A stretch of DNA of 64,000 nucleotides, taken from positions 806,001 to 870,000 of the forward strand of contig NZ_JACZEP010000001.1 of NCBI RefSeq assembly GCF_014863355.1, read 5' to 3'. The notes beneath the pieces are model-generated. The model saw only the letters and a list, made by a program, of their open reading frames with translations, was not told the DNA's origin and did not search any database. The position numbers and the translations under genes were made by a program. Below, piece by piece: positions 9,801-17,290 of this stretch (the stretch's first letter is position 1; every line of letters begins with the position of its first letter). The DNA comes from Aminobacter carboxidus. Lineage in GTDB: Bacteria; Pseudomonadota; Alphaproteobacteria; Rhizobiales; Rhizobiaceae.

Positions 9801-10742
9801 CATCATCGGCGAGATCTCGGCGCGGCCGTCCTCGATCATGCAGGCCTTGGCGGTGGTGCCGCCCATGTCGAAGGAAATGACGTCGCACAGGCCGGCAGCC
9901 TTGCCGAACAGCGCGGTGGCGAGGCCGCCGCCCGCCGGGCCGCTTTCCAGCAGCCGGATCGGGAAGTCGCGTGCGGTTTCCAGCGACATCAGGCCGCCGG
10001 CGGAATGCATCAGCCGCAGCGCACCCGCAAAACCCGCGCCGCGCAGCGACCTCTCGAGCTTGGTCAGGTAGCGGTGCATCAGGGGCTGCACGAAGGCGTT
10101 GGCGCAGGTGGTGACCGTGCGCTGGTATTCGCCCATTTCGGCGACGACTTCGCTTGAAATCGAGATCGACAGCTCGGGGAATGCGGCGCGGATGATGTCG
10201 GCGGCGCGGCGCTCATGCGCTGAATTGGCATAGGAATGGATGAAGGCGATGGCCACCGCCTCGCAGCCCTGCGCGACAAGCGCCTTGGCGCCCAGCAGGA
10301 CCTGTGCTTCGTCGAGCGCGGTTTCCACGTCGCCCGAGGCGGTCATGCGCTCGTCGACCTCGAGGCGCAGGTCGCGGCTGACCATCGGATCGGGGAACGA
10401 GACGAACAGGTCATAGATGTCGTAGCGCTGCTCGGTTCCCATTTCGAGCAGGTCGCGGAAGCCGCGCGTCGTGATCAGGCCGACAGGCGCGCCCTTGCGC
10501 TCGATGACCGCGTTGGTGACCAGCGTCGTGCCGTGGACGATCTCGCTGACGTCGCTATGCTTGATGCTCTGCAGATCCAGCAATTCCTGCAGGCCAAGCA
10601 GCGCTGCCTGGGACGGATCGTGCGGCGTTGTCAGTCGCTTGTGCAGCGTGACGGAATGGTTCTGGCTGTCATAGAGCACGAAGTCGGTGAAGGTTCCACC
10701 AATGTCGAACCCGACGCGCCAGCGGTTGGGCAGATCACTCAT
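6891..10742 (-). CDS. Fused HyuA-HyuB protein (hydantoinase/5-oxoprolinase family)
   Basis: A 1283-residue single chain. The first ~690 residues are a HyuA-type ASKHA ATPase: phosphate-1 loop FDIGGTFTDFVLYD at the N-terminus, later SGPAGG, SFDMGGTTAKACMI and IGAGGGSIA. The second half, from about residue 715, is HyuB (IMWSRLVNVVEEM, ITNDPWLCAGHLFD, GHVSDIGGT). Families of this type use ATP to open 5-oxoproline, hydantoin or N-methylhydantoin rings; the length and fused order match 5-oxoprolinase, but the substrate is not decided by sequence. The ATG at 10742 has AAGGA upstream, whereas 10763 would overlap the iclR-type gene. It is the enzyme of the operon whose other products import the substrate. 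Confidence 0.92.
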   Translation of the reverse strand: MSDLPNRWRVGFDIGGTFTDFVLYDSQNHSVTLHKRLTTPHDPSQAALLGLQELLDLQSIKHSDVSEIVHGTTLVTNAVIERKGAPVGLITTRGFRDLLEMGTEQRYDIYDLFVSFPDPMVSRDLRLEVDERMTASGDVETALDEAQVLLGAKALVAQGCEAVAIAFIHSYANSAHERRAADIIRAAFPELSISISSEVVAEMGEYQRTVTTCANAFVQPLMHRYLTKLERSLRGAGFAGALRLMHSAGGLMSLETARDFPIRLLESGPAGGGLATALFGKAAGLCDVISFDMGGTTAKACMIEDGRAEISPMMEAARVHRFVKGSGLPIKAPVIEMIEIGAGGGSIAAIDDVGLLKVGPHSASSDPGPACYGMGGKQPTVTDANLTLGYYDPNFFLGGRMKLDLEAARAAIARVAEPLNLTIEEAALGIHKVVVESMASAARVHLVERGKDPREYSMVGFGGAGPAHAVDVARAMGISSVLIPPASGAASALGFLAAPLSFEGVRSLRVELKTGFDAQAVNGVLTALEDEGRHQLTRSGIAAADIVVERSADMRLVGQMHDISVPLPATTLGEADLPAIREAFVRAYSARYAEPFEGARFESVNFRARVAGPTPQLSLTGATGGGDTAARIKGHRICWFDEGRFETAVYDRYALRSGDIIPGPAIIEERESTTVVGPSDSVTIDAGQNLCVQVGALKAADAFVTDDMTRAEAVARIKGDPIGLEIMWSRLVNVVEEMWLTVCRTAFSLVIAEAQDFACELLDKDGETLAHSPRAMPVFNLTLPRAVKALLARYPAETLKPGDVLITNDPWLCAGHLFDIAIVTPAFRNGKLVGLMGTVGHVSDIGGTKDSLHAREIYEEGLQIPPMKIFEEGRPNETLIQLIRQNVRNGEQVLGDIFSFVAANKLGAERLDAFMHDYGMHDLGALAEVVQGLSEKAMRDAIRALPDGEYRSVITNNPLGETISYPVLVKVEGDSISVDFAGAPPQLPQGGLNSTLNYTAAHATYPLKCMLTPAVRGNAGCYRPFTVTAPEGSILNPTYPAAVNLRTRTGWYLAPNIFSALASASPDMVQSFTGLAVAANVYGQTKDGQFYSDMLFCGGGQGGSERGDGHSSLLWPTSAANTSIELMESRVPVLVLEKAFRADSGGAGKTRGGLGQVVRFRKLEEDGLEMLVSVYPEGVDNPIDGLFGGKAGGGARGRVLSTDGRVLRDCGTGELVSLHRTDQVVELVLAGGSGYGNSAERDHAAISRDLALGFVTPDHVALNYRKEPGTPGTVAPQENVAWA

Positions 10743-10759
10743 TACTGATGTCCTTTTCT

Positions 10760-11497
10760 TCAAATCCGGGGGGCGACGAAGGCGCTGTCGCCCAGGTCCT
10801 CGGCGATGCGGGCCGCCCCTTTGGCGAGGGCGGCGATCATCTCGTCGCGGCCTTTGGTGTCCACGAGTGCGTGGGGGTAAACGATGCAGAGGCTGACGGC
10901 TTCGTCGGTGCGCGGGTCGGCGACCGATATGGCGATGGCGTCCACCCCAGGTGTCGCCTCCTGGCTCGAATAGGCGAAGCCTTGGTGCCGTACTTTCGAG
11001 AGTTGTTCGCTGAGATCGGTAAGTGCGCCGTGTCCGGCGTAGAGCGCATGGACTGCTTCCTCGCCTAGCCTCGCCAGCAGCGACCGTCCGGTCGCGCTGA
11101 GATGGGCGGGCAGGCGCCGGCCGATATTGCTGACGACGCGCAGTGCATTGGTGCCCTGGAAATCAGCAACGGCGGTCACTTCCTTGCCGTCGCGGACGGA
11201 GATGTAACCAGTGTGGCCATAGGTGGCGCTGGCTTCGGCGACCACTTCGCTGGCGCGGCCGATCAGTAGCGAGGAACGTCGGTAGGCCGCGGCGAGGTCG
11301 AGCATCAGGCGGCCCGGGCGATGCCGGTGGCTGTCGCCGATGGTCTCCAGCATGTTCGCCTCGCGCATCGCCTTCAGCAGGCGGGAGGCGTTGGCTTTGG
11401 GCATGCCGAGCAGCCTCACGACGTCCGAGACCGTGAGGTCGGGACAGTCGTTGCCGAAGCACCTCAGCACATCCGCGGCATTGTTCAGGACCGACAT
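10760..11497 (-). CDS. IclR-family transcriptional regulator
   Basis: A 245-residue regulator with a winged helix at residues ~3-62 (LTVSDVVRLLGMPKANASRLLKAM, recognition helix included) and an IclR effector domain (HLSATGRSLLARL, GVDAIAISVADP, CIVYP). It is the first gene of the minus-strand operon, ending 17 bp before the hyuAB-type gene, so it probably controls its own operon. The ATG at 11497 is preceded by GGAGGA; alternatives at 11518 and 11548 would place operator-like palindromes inside the coding sequence. Effectors of the family are small aromatic or organic acids; none can be named here. Confidence 0.92.
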   Translation of the reverse strand: MSVLNNAADVLRCFGNDCPDLTVSDVVRLLGMPKANASRLLKAMREANMLETIGDSHRHRPGRLMLDLAAAYRRSSLLIGRASEVVAEASATYGHTGYISVRDGKEVTAVADFQGTNALRVVSNIGRRLPAHLSATGRSLLARLGEEAVHALYAGHGALTDLSEQLSKVRHQGFAYSSQEATPGVDAIAISVADPRTDEAVSLCIVYPHALVDTKGRDEMIAALAKGAARIAEDLGDSAFVAPRI

Positions 11498-11511
11498 TGC
11501 TCCTCCGAGTC

Positions 11512-11538
11512 GTTCCATTAAATGGAACTTGAGTTCCA
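11512..11538. promoter_or_regulatory. Two overlapping IclR-type operator palindromes
   Basis: Palindrome 1 (11512-11528) is GTTCCATT-A-AATGGAAC with 8-bp perfect arms. Palindrome 2 (11523-11538) is TGGAACT-TG-AGTTCCA with 7-bp perfect arms and shares its left arm with the first. The TGGAA/TTCCA core is the form bound by several IclR-family regulators. The pair lies 15-41 bases upstream of the chosen iclR-type start, where bound protein would block transcription of the whole operon. Confidence 0.75.
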
Positions 11539-11600
11539 CTTTATGCAACTAATGCTCTCGCCTGTTCATTCGGTCAAGCTCAAAAATGAGCCGACTTCCC

Positions 11601-11672
11601 GATGCCGCCGGGCAGGCGGCATCGCGGATCGCAAAGGCAATGCTCCGCCCATCCCGGCAGCTATGCCGGGAT
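11601..11672. repeat. Two consecutive perfect hairpins in the intergenic gap
   Basis: GATGCCGCC (11601-11609) pairs with GGCGGCATC (11615-11623), and ATCCCGGCA (11651-11659) pairs with TGCCGGGAT (11664-11672), with 5- and 4-base loops. They lie 3' of the minus-strand amidohydrolase and upstream of the iclR-type gene. They could be a terminator region or a copy of a dispersed palindromic element; no second copy is seen in the window. Confidence 0.5.
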
Positions 11673-11720
11673 CGAGCGAAGTCCTCAGATCAAGAATTTG
11701 ATTTTATTGGCGCAGTCGCC

Positions 11721-12875
11721 TCAGGCGGCGCCGCGTACCTCGACGAGCCGGGCCAGAAGGCTGGCGCCGACGGGCAGGATCGTGTCGTCGAAAATGAATC
11801 CGGAATTGTGCAGCGGAACGGTTCCGCCATGCCCCAGATTGAAGAAGGCACCTGGAACCACGCGCAGCAGATCGGCCATATCCTCCGATCCCATCGTCAG
11901 GTCGGCGCTCGGTTGCGCCTTGTCGCCGACGATCTCCTGCGCCACCTCGATGAGGTTGCCGACCCGCTCCGGATCGTTGGACAGCACGTCGAAGATGTTG
12001 CGGATATCGGCCACGATCTCGATTTCGTGGGCAAGGGCGAAGCCGGCGCAGAGCTTGCGGATGCGGTCTTCGATCATCACGCCGTCGGCTTCGTCGAAAT
12101 AGCGGAAGGTGCCGCGCAGCACAGCGGTTTCCGGGATGACGTTGTAGGCGGAGCCGGCATGGAACTGCGTGACCGAAACGACGGCGGGATGCGTCGGGTC
12201 CATGTTGCGCGAGACGATCTCCTGCATCTCCTTGATCAAGCCGGAGCCGATGGTGATCGGATCGCGGCTGGCCTGGGGCATGGCGCCGTGGCTGCCGCGG
12301 CCATGCAGCGTGATGTCGAAGAAACTGGCGCCTGCCTGTGCCTTGCCCGGCCGGATCGTCAGCTGGGAATGGCCCTGGTAGGGCGAATTGTGCATGCCAT
12401 AGAGTTCGTCGCAGGGGAAACGGTCGAACAGGCCGTCGCGCAGCATGGCCCGGGCGCCGCCGAGACCTTCCTCCGCCGGCTGGAAGATCAGCACGGCGCG
12501 ACCGGAAAAATCGCGATTGCCGGCGAGGTAGCGCGCGGCACCGAGCAGCATGGTGGTGTGCCCGTCATGGCCGCAGCCATGGAACACGCCGGGGTTTCTT
12601 GACGCATAGGGCAGGTTGGTCAGTTCATCCATCGGCAGTGCGTCCATGTCGGCGCGCAAGCCGATGCTGCGCCCTGGCCGCGCGCCTTCGATGATGCCGA
12701 CAAGGCCGGTTCCGCCGATGCCGCGCTCGACAGCGACACCCCAGCTTGCAAGCAGATCCGCCACGCGCTGGGAGGTGCGATGCTCTTCGAAGCCGAGTTC
12801 GGGATGCTGGTGGAAATCCTGGCGTATCGCGGTGAGATCGTCGGCGAACTGGGCAATCTGTTCAATCACAGGCAT
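11721..12875 (-). CDS. M20 amidohydrolase (HipO/aminoacylase-like)
   Basis: A 384-residue metallohydrolase that probably removes an acyl or similar group from an amino acid. Metal and catalytic motifs are in order: HQHPELGFEE, LRADMDALPMDE, GCGHDGHTTMLL (about residues 100-111), FQPAEEGLGGA with the catalytic glutamate pair, GMHNSP, and a C-terminal GSEDMADL and LHN. A lid domain sits between about residues 180 and 290. Cytoplasmic, with no signal peptide. It is transcribed divergently from a paralogue 160 bp away with the same motif set, so both may share a control region. Confidence 0.93.
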   Translation of the reverse strand: MPVIEQIAQFADDLTAIRQDFHQHPELGFEEHRTSQRVADLLASWGVAVERGIGGTGLVGIIEGARPGRSIGLRADMDALPMDELTNLPYASRNPGVFHGCGHDGHTTMLLGAARYLAGNRDFSGRAVLIFQPAEEGLGGARAMLRDGLFDRFPCDELYGMHNSPYQGHSQLTIRPGKAQAGASFFDITLHGRGSHGAMPQASRDPITIGSGLIKEMQEIVSRNMDPTHPAVVSVTQFHAGSAYNVIPETAVLRGTFRYFDEADGVMIEDRIRKLCAGFALAHEIEIVADIRNIFDVLSNDPERVGNLIEVAQEIVGDKAQPSADLTMGSEDMADLLRVVPGAFFNLGHGGTVPLHNSGFIFDDTILPVGASLLARLVEVRGAA

Positions 12876-12968
12876 GGTGGACCGTCATTTTTGGCTTTGG
12901 CCAGTCTCTGGCACTGGCGCCTTGTGAAGGCAAGCGTTTCGTCCTAGGCCTCGAAGATGTGAACGCAG

Positions 12969-13000
12969 GCGTCGGCCGACCGACCGTCGCGCGCCGACGC
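12969..13000. promoter_or_regulatory. Inverted repeat in the divergent promoter region of the M20 pair
   Basis: GCGTCGGC (12969-12976) and GCCGACGC (12993-13000) are perfect 8-bp arms separated by 16 bases, 35-66 bases upstream of the plus-strand M20 start. It may be an operator or a leader hairpin; no regulator next to it can be matched. Confidence 0.35.
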
Positions 13001-13034
13001 ATCCAGATTTGATAGACGCCTGAAAGAGGAAAAG

Positions 13035-14213
13035 ATGCCAGTACAAGAGACGATCGAGACGATTGCGGAAGAAGCCGGGCAGTGGCGCCGCCATCTCCAT
13101 CAGCATCCCGAACTCTTGTTTGATCTTCCCGCGACGTCGGCCTTCGTCGCCGACAAGCTGCGGTCGTTCGGCTGCGACGAGGTCGTCACCGGCATTGCCA
13201 AGACCGGTGTCGTTGCGGTGGTGAAGGGAAAGCTGGGCGCCGGCCGCACCATCGGCCTGCGCGCTGACATGGATGCGCTGCCGATCGCCGAACAGACCAA
13301 TTTGGCCCATGCTTCGAAAAACCCGGGCAAGATGCATGCCTGCGGCCATGACGGCCACACCGCGATGCTGCTCGGCGCTGCGCTTCACCTTGCTTCGACG
13401 CGGGATTTTGCCGGCACGGCCGTGCTCATCTTCCAGCCGGCCGAGGAGGGCGGTGCCGGCGGGCGCGTCATGCTCGAGGAGGGGCTGCTCGAGCGCTTCG
13501 GCATCGAGGAGGTCTTCGGCATGCACAACGAGCCCGGCCTGCCTGTCGGTTCGTTCGCCATTCGGCCAGGCCCGATGCTGGCCGCCGCCGACCGCTTCGT
13601 TGTGATGCTGCATGGCAAGGGCTCGCACGCCGCTTCGCCGCATGAATCGCGCGACCCCGTTCTGATTGCAGCGCATCTGGTTACGGCGCTGCAGTCGATC
13701 GCCTCGCGCAACGTCGATCCATTCGACCCGGTCGTCGTGTCGGTCACCTATCTTGCCGGCGGCAGTGAAGCTGCGCTGAACGTCATTCCGGAAACGGCGA
13801 TAGTCGGTGGCACGATCAGGACCATCGATACGAAAACGCGCAAGGCCGTCGAGCAGCGTTTCAGGGATATCGTGACCAACACCGCGCGCCTTTTCGAGGC
13901 CCAGGCCGAGATCGACTGGCGCCCGGGCTACCCGGTGACCGTCAACGACCCGGAAATGACGAAAGCAGCGATCGCGGTTGCCTCCGATGTCGCAGGAACC
14001 GACAAGGTCAATGGCGAATGCCAGTGCACGATGGGCGCGGAGGATTTCTCCTATATGCTCGAAAAGCGCCCCGGCGCGATCATCTGGCTGGGCAATGGCG
14101 ACTCCGCCGGGCTTCACAACCCTGCCTACGACTTTAACGACGACGCCATCGTCCACGGCCTTCGCTACTGGACGACGCTGGTAAATGACCGGCTGGGCAA
14201 GCCGGCGGTGTGA
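13035..14213 (+). CDS. M20 amidohydrolase (HipO/aminoacylase-like), paralogue
   Basis: A 392-residue enzyme with the same ordered motifs as its divergent neighbour: HLHQHPELLFD, LRADMDALPIAEQ, CGHDGHTAMLLG, FQPAEEGGAGG, GMHNEPG, and C-terminal MGAEDFSYML and GLHNPAYDF. GAGG in place of GLGG and a less similar lid suggest a different acyl or amino-acid preference. The start has AGAGGAAAAG closely upstream. No signal peptide; cytoplasmic. A hairpin follows the stop. Confidence 0.93.
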   Translation: MPVQETIETIAEEAGQWRRHLHQHPELLFDLPATSAFVADKLRSFGCDEVVTGIAKTGVVAVVKGKLGAGRTIGLRADMDALPIAEQTNLAHASKNPGKMHACGHDGHTAMLLGAALHLASTRDFAGTAVLIFQPAEEGGAGGRVMLEEGLLERFGIEEVFGMHNEPGLPVGSFAIRPGPMLAAADRFVVMLHGKGSHAASPHESRDPVLIAAHLVTALQSIASRNVDPFDPVVVSVTYLAGGSEAALNVIPETAIVGGTIRTIDTKTRKAVEQRFRDIVTNTARLFEAQAEIDWRPGYPVTVNDPEMTKAAIAVASDVAGTDKVNGECQCTMGAEDFSYMLEKRPGAIIWLGNGDSAGLHNPAYDFNDDAIVHGLRYWTTLVNDRLGKPAV

Positions 14214-14305
14214 TGGGCTTCTGGCTGGTCCGCATATCATCCACGTCCAAGCTTCGGGCGCGACCTCATGGTCGTTGCCGATAGACATCGTCAATCCTTA
14301 GCATT

Positions 14306-14334
14306 CGCCTGACGAAATCCGTGTTCGTCAGGCG
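14306..14334. terminator. Hairpin downstream of the M20 gene
   Basis: CGCCTGACGAA (14306-14316) pairs perfectly with TTCGTCAGGCG (14324-14334) over 11 bp around a 7-base loop, about 95 bases past the M20 stop and before recQ. There is no T-run on the plus strand, so an intrinsic terminator is plausible rather than certain. Confidence 0.5.
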
Positions 14335-14453
14335 ACGGCGATCGTCCAGTTCGGCTTTCTGCAGCAAGGAGACGGATACACGGCGCGTCAACCATCGCTA
14401 GCACGGCGAAGCTGCTATGAAAGACGTTTCCATGATTCTCCGTTCTGCAGCCG

Positions 14454-16253
14454 ATGACCATGACCGCCCTCGAAATCCTCAAGACCGTCTATGGCTACGA
14501 TGCGTTCAGGGGACCGCAGGCGGACATCGTCGAGCATGTCATCGCCGGCAACAACGCCTTCGTGCTGATGCCGACGGGCGGCGGCAAGTCGCTCTGCTAC
14601 CAGATTCCCGCGATCGTCCGTCCCGGCATGGGCCTCGTCGTTTCGCCGCTGCTGGCGCTGATGGCCGACCAGGTGGCAGCTCTGCGTCAGGCGGGGGTGC
14701 GGGCGGCCGGGCTCAACTCCGACCTGTCTCTTGACGACCGCCGGGCTCTGTGGCGCGATATCCGCGCTGGTGCGCTCGACCTTCTCTACGTCTCACCTGA
14801 AACCCTGCTGCGGCCTGATGTTCTGGAACTGCTGGATGGCGTGAAGCTTTCGCTGGTCGCCATCGACGAGGCGCACTGCCTGTCGCAGTGGGGACACGAT
14901 TTCCGTCCGTCCTATCGCCAGCTCGACGCGATCGTTTCGCGCTTTGCCGGCACCCCGCGCATGGCGCTGACGGCCACGGCGGACGAGCCGACGCGCGCCG
15001 AAATCCTGTCGCATCTCGCCATCGACGAGAACGACGCCTTCGTCGCCGGTTTCGATCGGCCCAACATTCGCTACGCCATCGAGGAAAAGGACAATCCGCG
15101 CGCCCAGCTCAAGGAATTCCTCAAGCGCTACGAGGGCGAGAGCGGCATCGTCTACTGCCTGTCGAAACGCCGGACCGAGGAAACCGCCGCCTGGCTAAAG
15201 GGTCTCGGTTACGATGCGCTCGCCTATCATGCCGGCATGGACAAGGCAGCGCGCGAGGCCAACCAGATGCGCTTCCAGCATGGCGAGGCGGTCATCATGG
15301 TCGCCACCGTCGCTTTCGGCATGGGCATCGACAAGCCGGATGTACGCTTCGTCGCCCATATCGACCTGCCGGGCAGCATCGAGGCCTACTATCAGGAGAC
15401 CGGGCGCGCCGGGCGCGACGGCCTGCCGTCCGACACGCTGATGCTTTACGGCTATGACGATATCGCGTTGCGCAGCCGGTTCATCGAGGAGTCGGAGGCG
15501 CCCGACCAGCGCAAGCGCATGGAACGGCAGAAACTCGACGCGCTGCTGGGATTGGCTGAAACGGCAAGCTGCCGCCGCCAGGTTCTGTTGTCCTATTTTG
15601 GCGATCACTGCGAACCGTGCGGCAATTGCGACACCTGCGCGGAGCCGCCAAAATTGTTCGACGGCGCCATTGCGGCGCAAAAGGCGCTGTCGTGCATCTA
15701 CCGCACCGGCGAGCGTTTCGGCCAAGCCTACATTGTCGACGTGCTTTTGGGCGTGGAAAACGAGCGCATCGCCCAGTTCGGCCATAACAGCATTTCCACC
15801 TTCGGCATCGGCTCCGAGCACGATAACCGTACATGGCGGGCGATCCTGCGCCAGCTGATCGCGCTGCGGCTCATCGACGTCGATCTCACTGGTCATGGTG
15901 GCCTGGCGATCGCGCCCGCCGGGCGTGACTTCCTGCGTGACAAGCCGACCCTGATGCTGCGCGTACCGGCGCCAGCGCGCGCCAAACGTGGCAAGGTCGC
16001 ACGCAGTGCGGCGCAAACAGCCGTCACCGATGCGGATCAGGACCTGTTTCAGGCATTGCGGCGGAAACGCACGGAAATCGCGCGCCTGCAGAACGTGCCG
16101 CCCTATGTGATTTTCCACGACAAGACGCTGATCGAGCTGGCAGCGGCGCGCCCCGCCTCGCGCGCCGAGATGGCGAGCGTGCCCGGCGTCGGCGAAGCCA
16201 AGCTCGACCGCTACGGCCCCGCCTTCCTTTCGGTGATCGCCGAGCACGTGTAA
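14454..16253 (+). CDS. recQ: ATP-dependent DNA helicase RecQ
   Basis: A 599-residue superfamily-2 3'-5' helicase for recombination and fork repair. In order: motif 0 YDAFRGPQADI, motif I TGGGKSLCYQIPA (about residues 42-54), motif II DEAHCLSQWGHDFRP (DEAH plus the RecQ aromatic-rich loop), motif III LTATAD, motif VI QETGRAGRDG. The zinc-binding RQC cysteines appear as CRRQVLLSYFGDHC followed by CGNCDTC, and an HRDC domain (FQALRRKRTEIARLQNVPPYV) closes the protein. Full length for the family. Starts at 14454 or at the second Met (14460). It stands alone between unrelated genes. Confidence 0.97.
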   Translation: MTMTALEILKTVYGYDAFRGPQADIVEHVIAGNNAFVLMPTGGGKSLCYQIPAIVRPGMGLVVSPLLALMADQVAALRQAGVRAAGLNSDLSLDDRRALWRDIRAGALDLLYVSPETLLRPDVLELLDGVKLSLVAIDEAHCLSQWGHDFRPSYRQLDAIVSRFAGTPRMALTATADEPTRAEILSHLAIDENDAFVAGFDRPNIRYAIEEKDNPRAQLKEFLKRYEGESGIVYCLSKRRTEETAAWLKGLGYDALAYHAGMDKAAREANQMRFQHGEAVIMVATVAFGMGIDKPDVRFVAHIDLPGSIEAYYQETGRAGRDGLPSDTLMLYGYDDIALRSRFIEESEAPDQRKRMERQKLDALLGLAETASCRRQVLLSYFGDHCEPCGNCDTCAEPPKLFDGAIAAQKALSCIYRTGERFGQAYIVDVLLGVENERIAQFGHNSISTFGIGSEHDNRTWRAILRQLIALRLIDVDLTGHGGLAIAPAGRDFLRDKPTLMLRVPAPARAKRGKVARSAAQTAVTDADQDLFQALRRKRTEIARLQNVPPYVIFHDKTLIELAAARPASRAEMASVPGVGEAKLDRYGPAFLSVIAEHV

Positions 16254-16625
16254 CGGAGGGACGGCAAGCTATTCCGCTTCGGTGCGGAAGAGCGCTTCGA
16301 TCTTGTCTTTTTCGGTAGAGGTCTGGCTGGGGAACCATGATTCCCAGCCAGACAAATGCAATGCCTTAGCTAAATCGTTATGAACTGTGTGCCCAGACCC
16401 GCGGGCGGCATCGCTTACGGCGATTTGGGGCGCATTGCTGCCATTCAAAACGCAGACGACGATGGTTACCGATAGGTCATTTAGTGAGACGGGCAAAGCT
16501 TGCCGATCGACAATTCTCACACCCTGACGACTTCTCGGGGGCACTCAAACACGCCGTGGACGCTCTGCAATGCTGGCCATTGATGAGACCATTGCCACTG
16601 CCTGAAGCAGGTAAGGTTGGGCCAA
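16254..16625. other. Gap between recQ and the AraC remnant
   Basis: 372 bases without a convincing gene. Two hairpins are visible: a 6-bp stem at 16272-16289 shortly after recQ, followed by a T-rich stretch (CTTTTTC near 16307), and the larger one at 16321-16353. A 91-codon minus-strand frame (16269-16544) crosses the large hairpin and matches nothing I recognise. Confidence 0.5.
16321..16353. terminator. Strong hairpin downstream of recQ
   Basis: GTCTGGCTGGG (16321-16331) pairs perfectly with CCCAGCCAGAC (16343-16353) around an 11-base loop. It lies between recQ and the minus-strand AraC remnant, whose 3' end faces it, so it could end transcription from both sides. No T-run follows on the plus strand. 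Confidence 0.5.
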
Positions 16626-17048
16626 TCAAGCTTCTCGCGCGTTCTCAACCGTCGAGATCCCATAGCCCTCTCGAAGCCTAAGCTCCGTCGGCGACCTGCC
16701 AAAGTGCAACCTGATCTGACGCGAGAAATGGTAGGGGTTCTTGTAACCGCACCGCTCGGCTATTTCCATCACCGGCAGATCGCTGTGAAGGAGCAGTTGC
16801 CGGCCATGGGTAACCGTCAGTTCTTTCGCGAAATTTTCTTCCAGATAGCGGCGGGCGCGATGAATGGAGCGAGGCGTGTGTCGTTCGCGCTCCGATATCT
16901 GCGCCTCATGGAAATATGCGGCGAGCGGCGACTGTCCCAAAGTGTCGCAAAGAACATGGATATCCTCTTTGCGCCCTTGCGTCAGCGCCATGCCCAATCG
17001 CTGGATCGTCCGTGAGGAGATTGGAATCTTGCTGACCGCAGTGCGCAA
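16626..17048 (-). pseudogene. AraC-family regulator remnant lacking the first HTH
   Basis: A 140-residue frame. Its C-terminal part is a typical AraC second helix-turn-helix (HSDLPVMEIAERCGYKNPYH, then FSRQIRLHFGRSPTELR). Directly before it the domain's opening helix (ARRYLEENFAKELTVT) joins HGRQLLLHSD, which normally follows about 37 residues later: the first HTH and the linker helix are gone, in frame. No effector-binding domain is encoded. Compared with the usual ~100-residue, two-HTH AraC domain the product should bind DNA poorly if at all. No neighbouring gene is an obvious target. Confidence 0.7.
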
Positions 17049-17238
17049 GCTCAGCGCGGCAGATTCTGGAAGGTTCGCAGGAAACGCCTCGCATCAGCCT
17101 ACCTTGTTGCGCGTACCTTTCTGATGCTCGAACAAGGAAAGCTGCGGGCCCAGAAACAAGCCGCATTCACCAGCTTCGCGGGTCGATCACGTCCATCACC
17201 AGTGAAGGGTCATCTGGGCACCTATAGGGCCAAAGCAA

Positions 17239-17263
17239 AACGGGGAGGCTAAGCCTCCCCGTT
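17239..17263 (-). terminator. Rho-independent terminator of the sugar operon
   Basis: AACGGGGAGG and CCTCCCCGTT pair over 10 bp around a CTAAG loop. On the minus strand the stem is followed by TTTT within CGTTTTGCTTT. It lies about 30 bases past the stop of the sugar-binding-protein gene. Confidence 0.85.
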
Positions 17264-17290
17264 GCACAAGTTATCTCCTGCAACCGTCGA

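Noticed and set aside
12885-14294. 469-codon minus-strand frame
   Set aside because: Antisense to the M20 gene at 13035; no motif.
15195-16247. 350-codon minus-strand frame inside recQ
   Set aside because: recQ motifs are complete on the plus strand, so this is a shadow.
16269-16544. 91-codon minus-strand frame after recQ
   Set aside because: Crosses a strong hairpin, no recognisable domain, no clear ribosome site; could not be supported as a gene.
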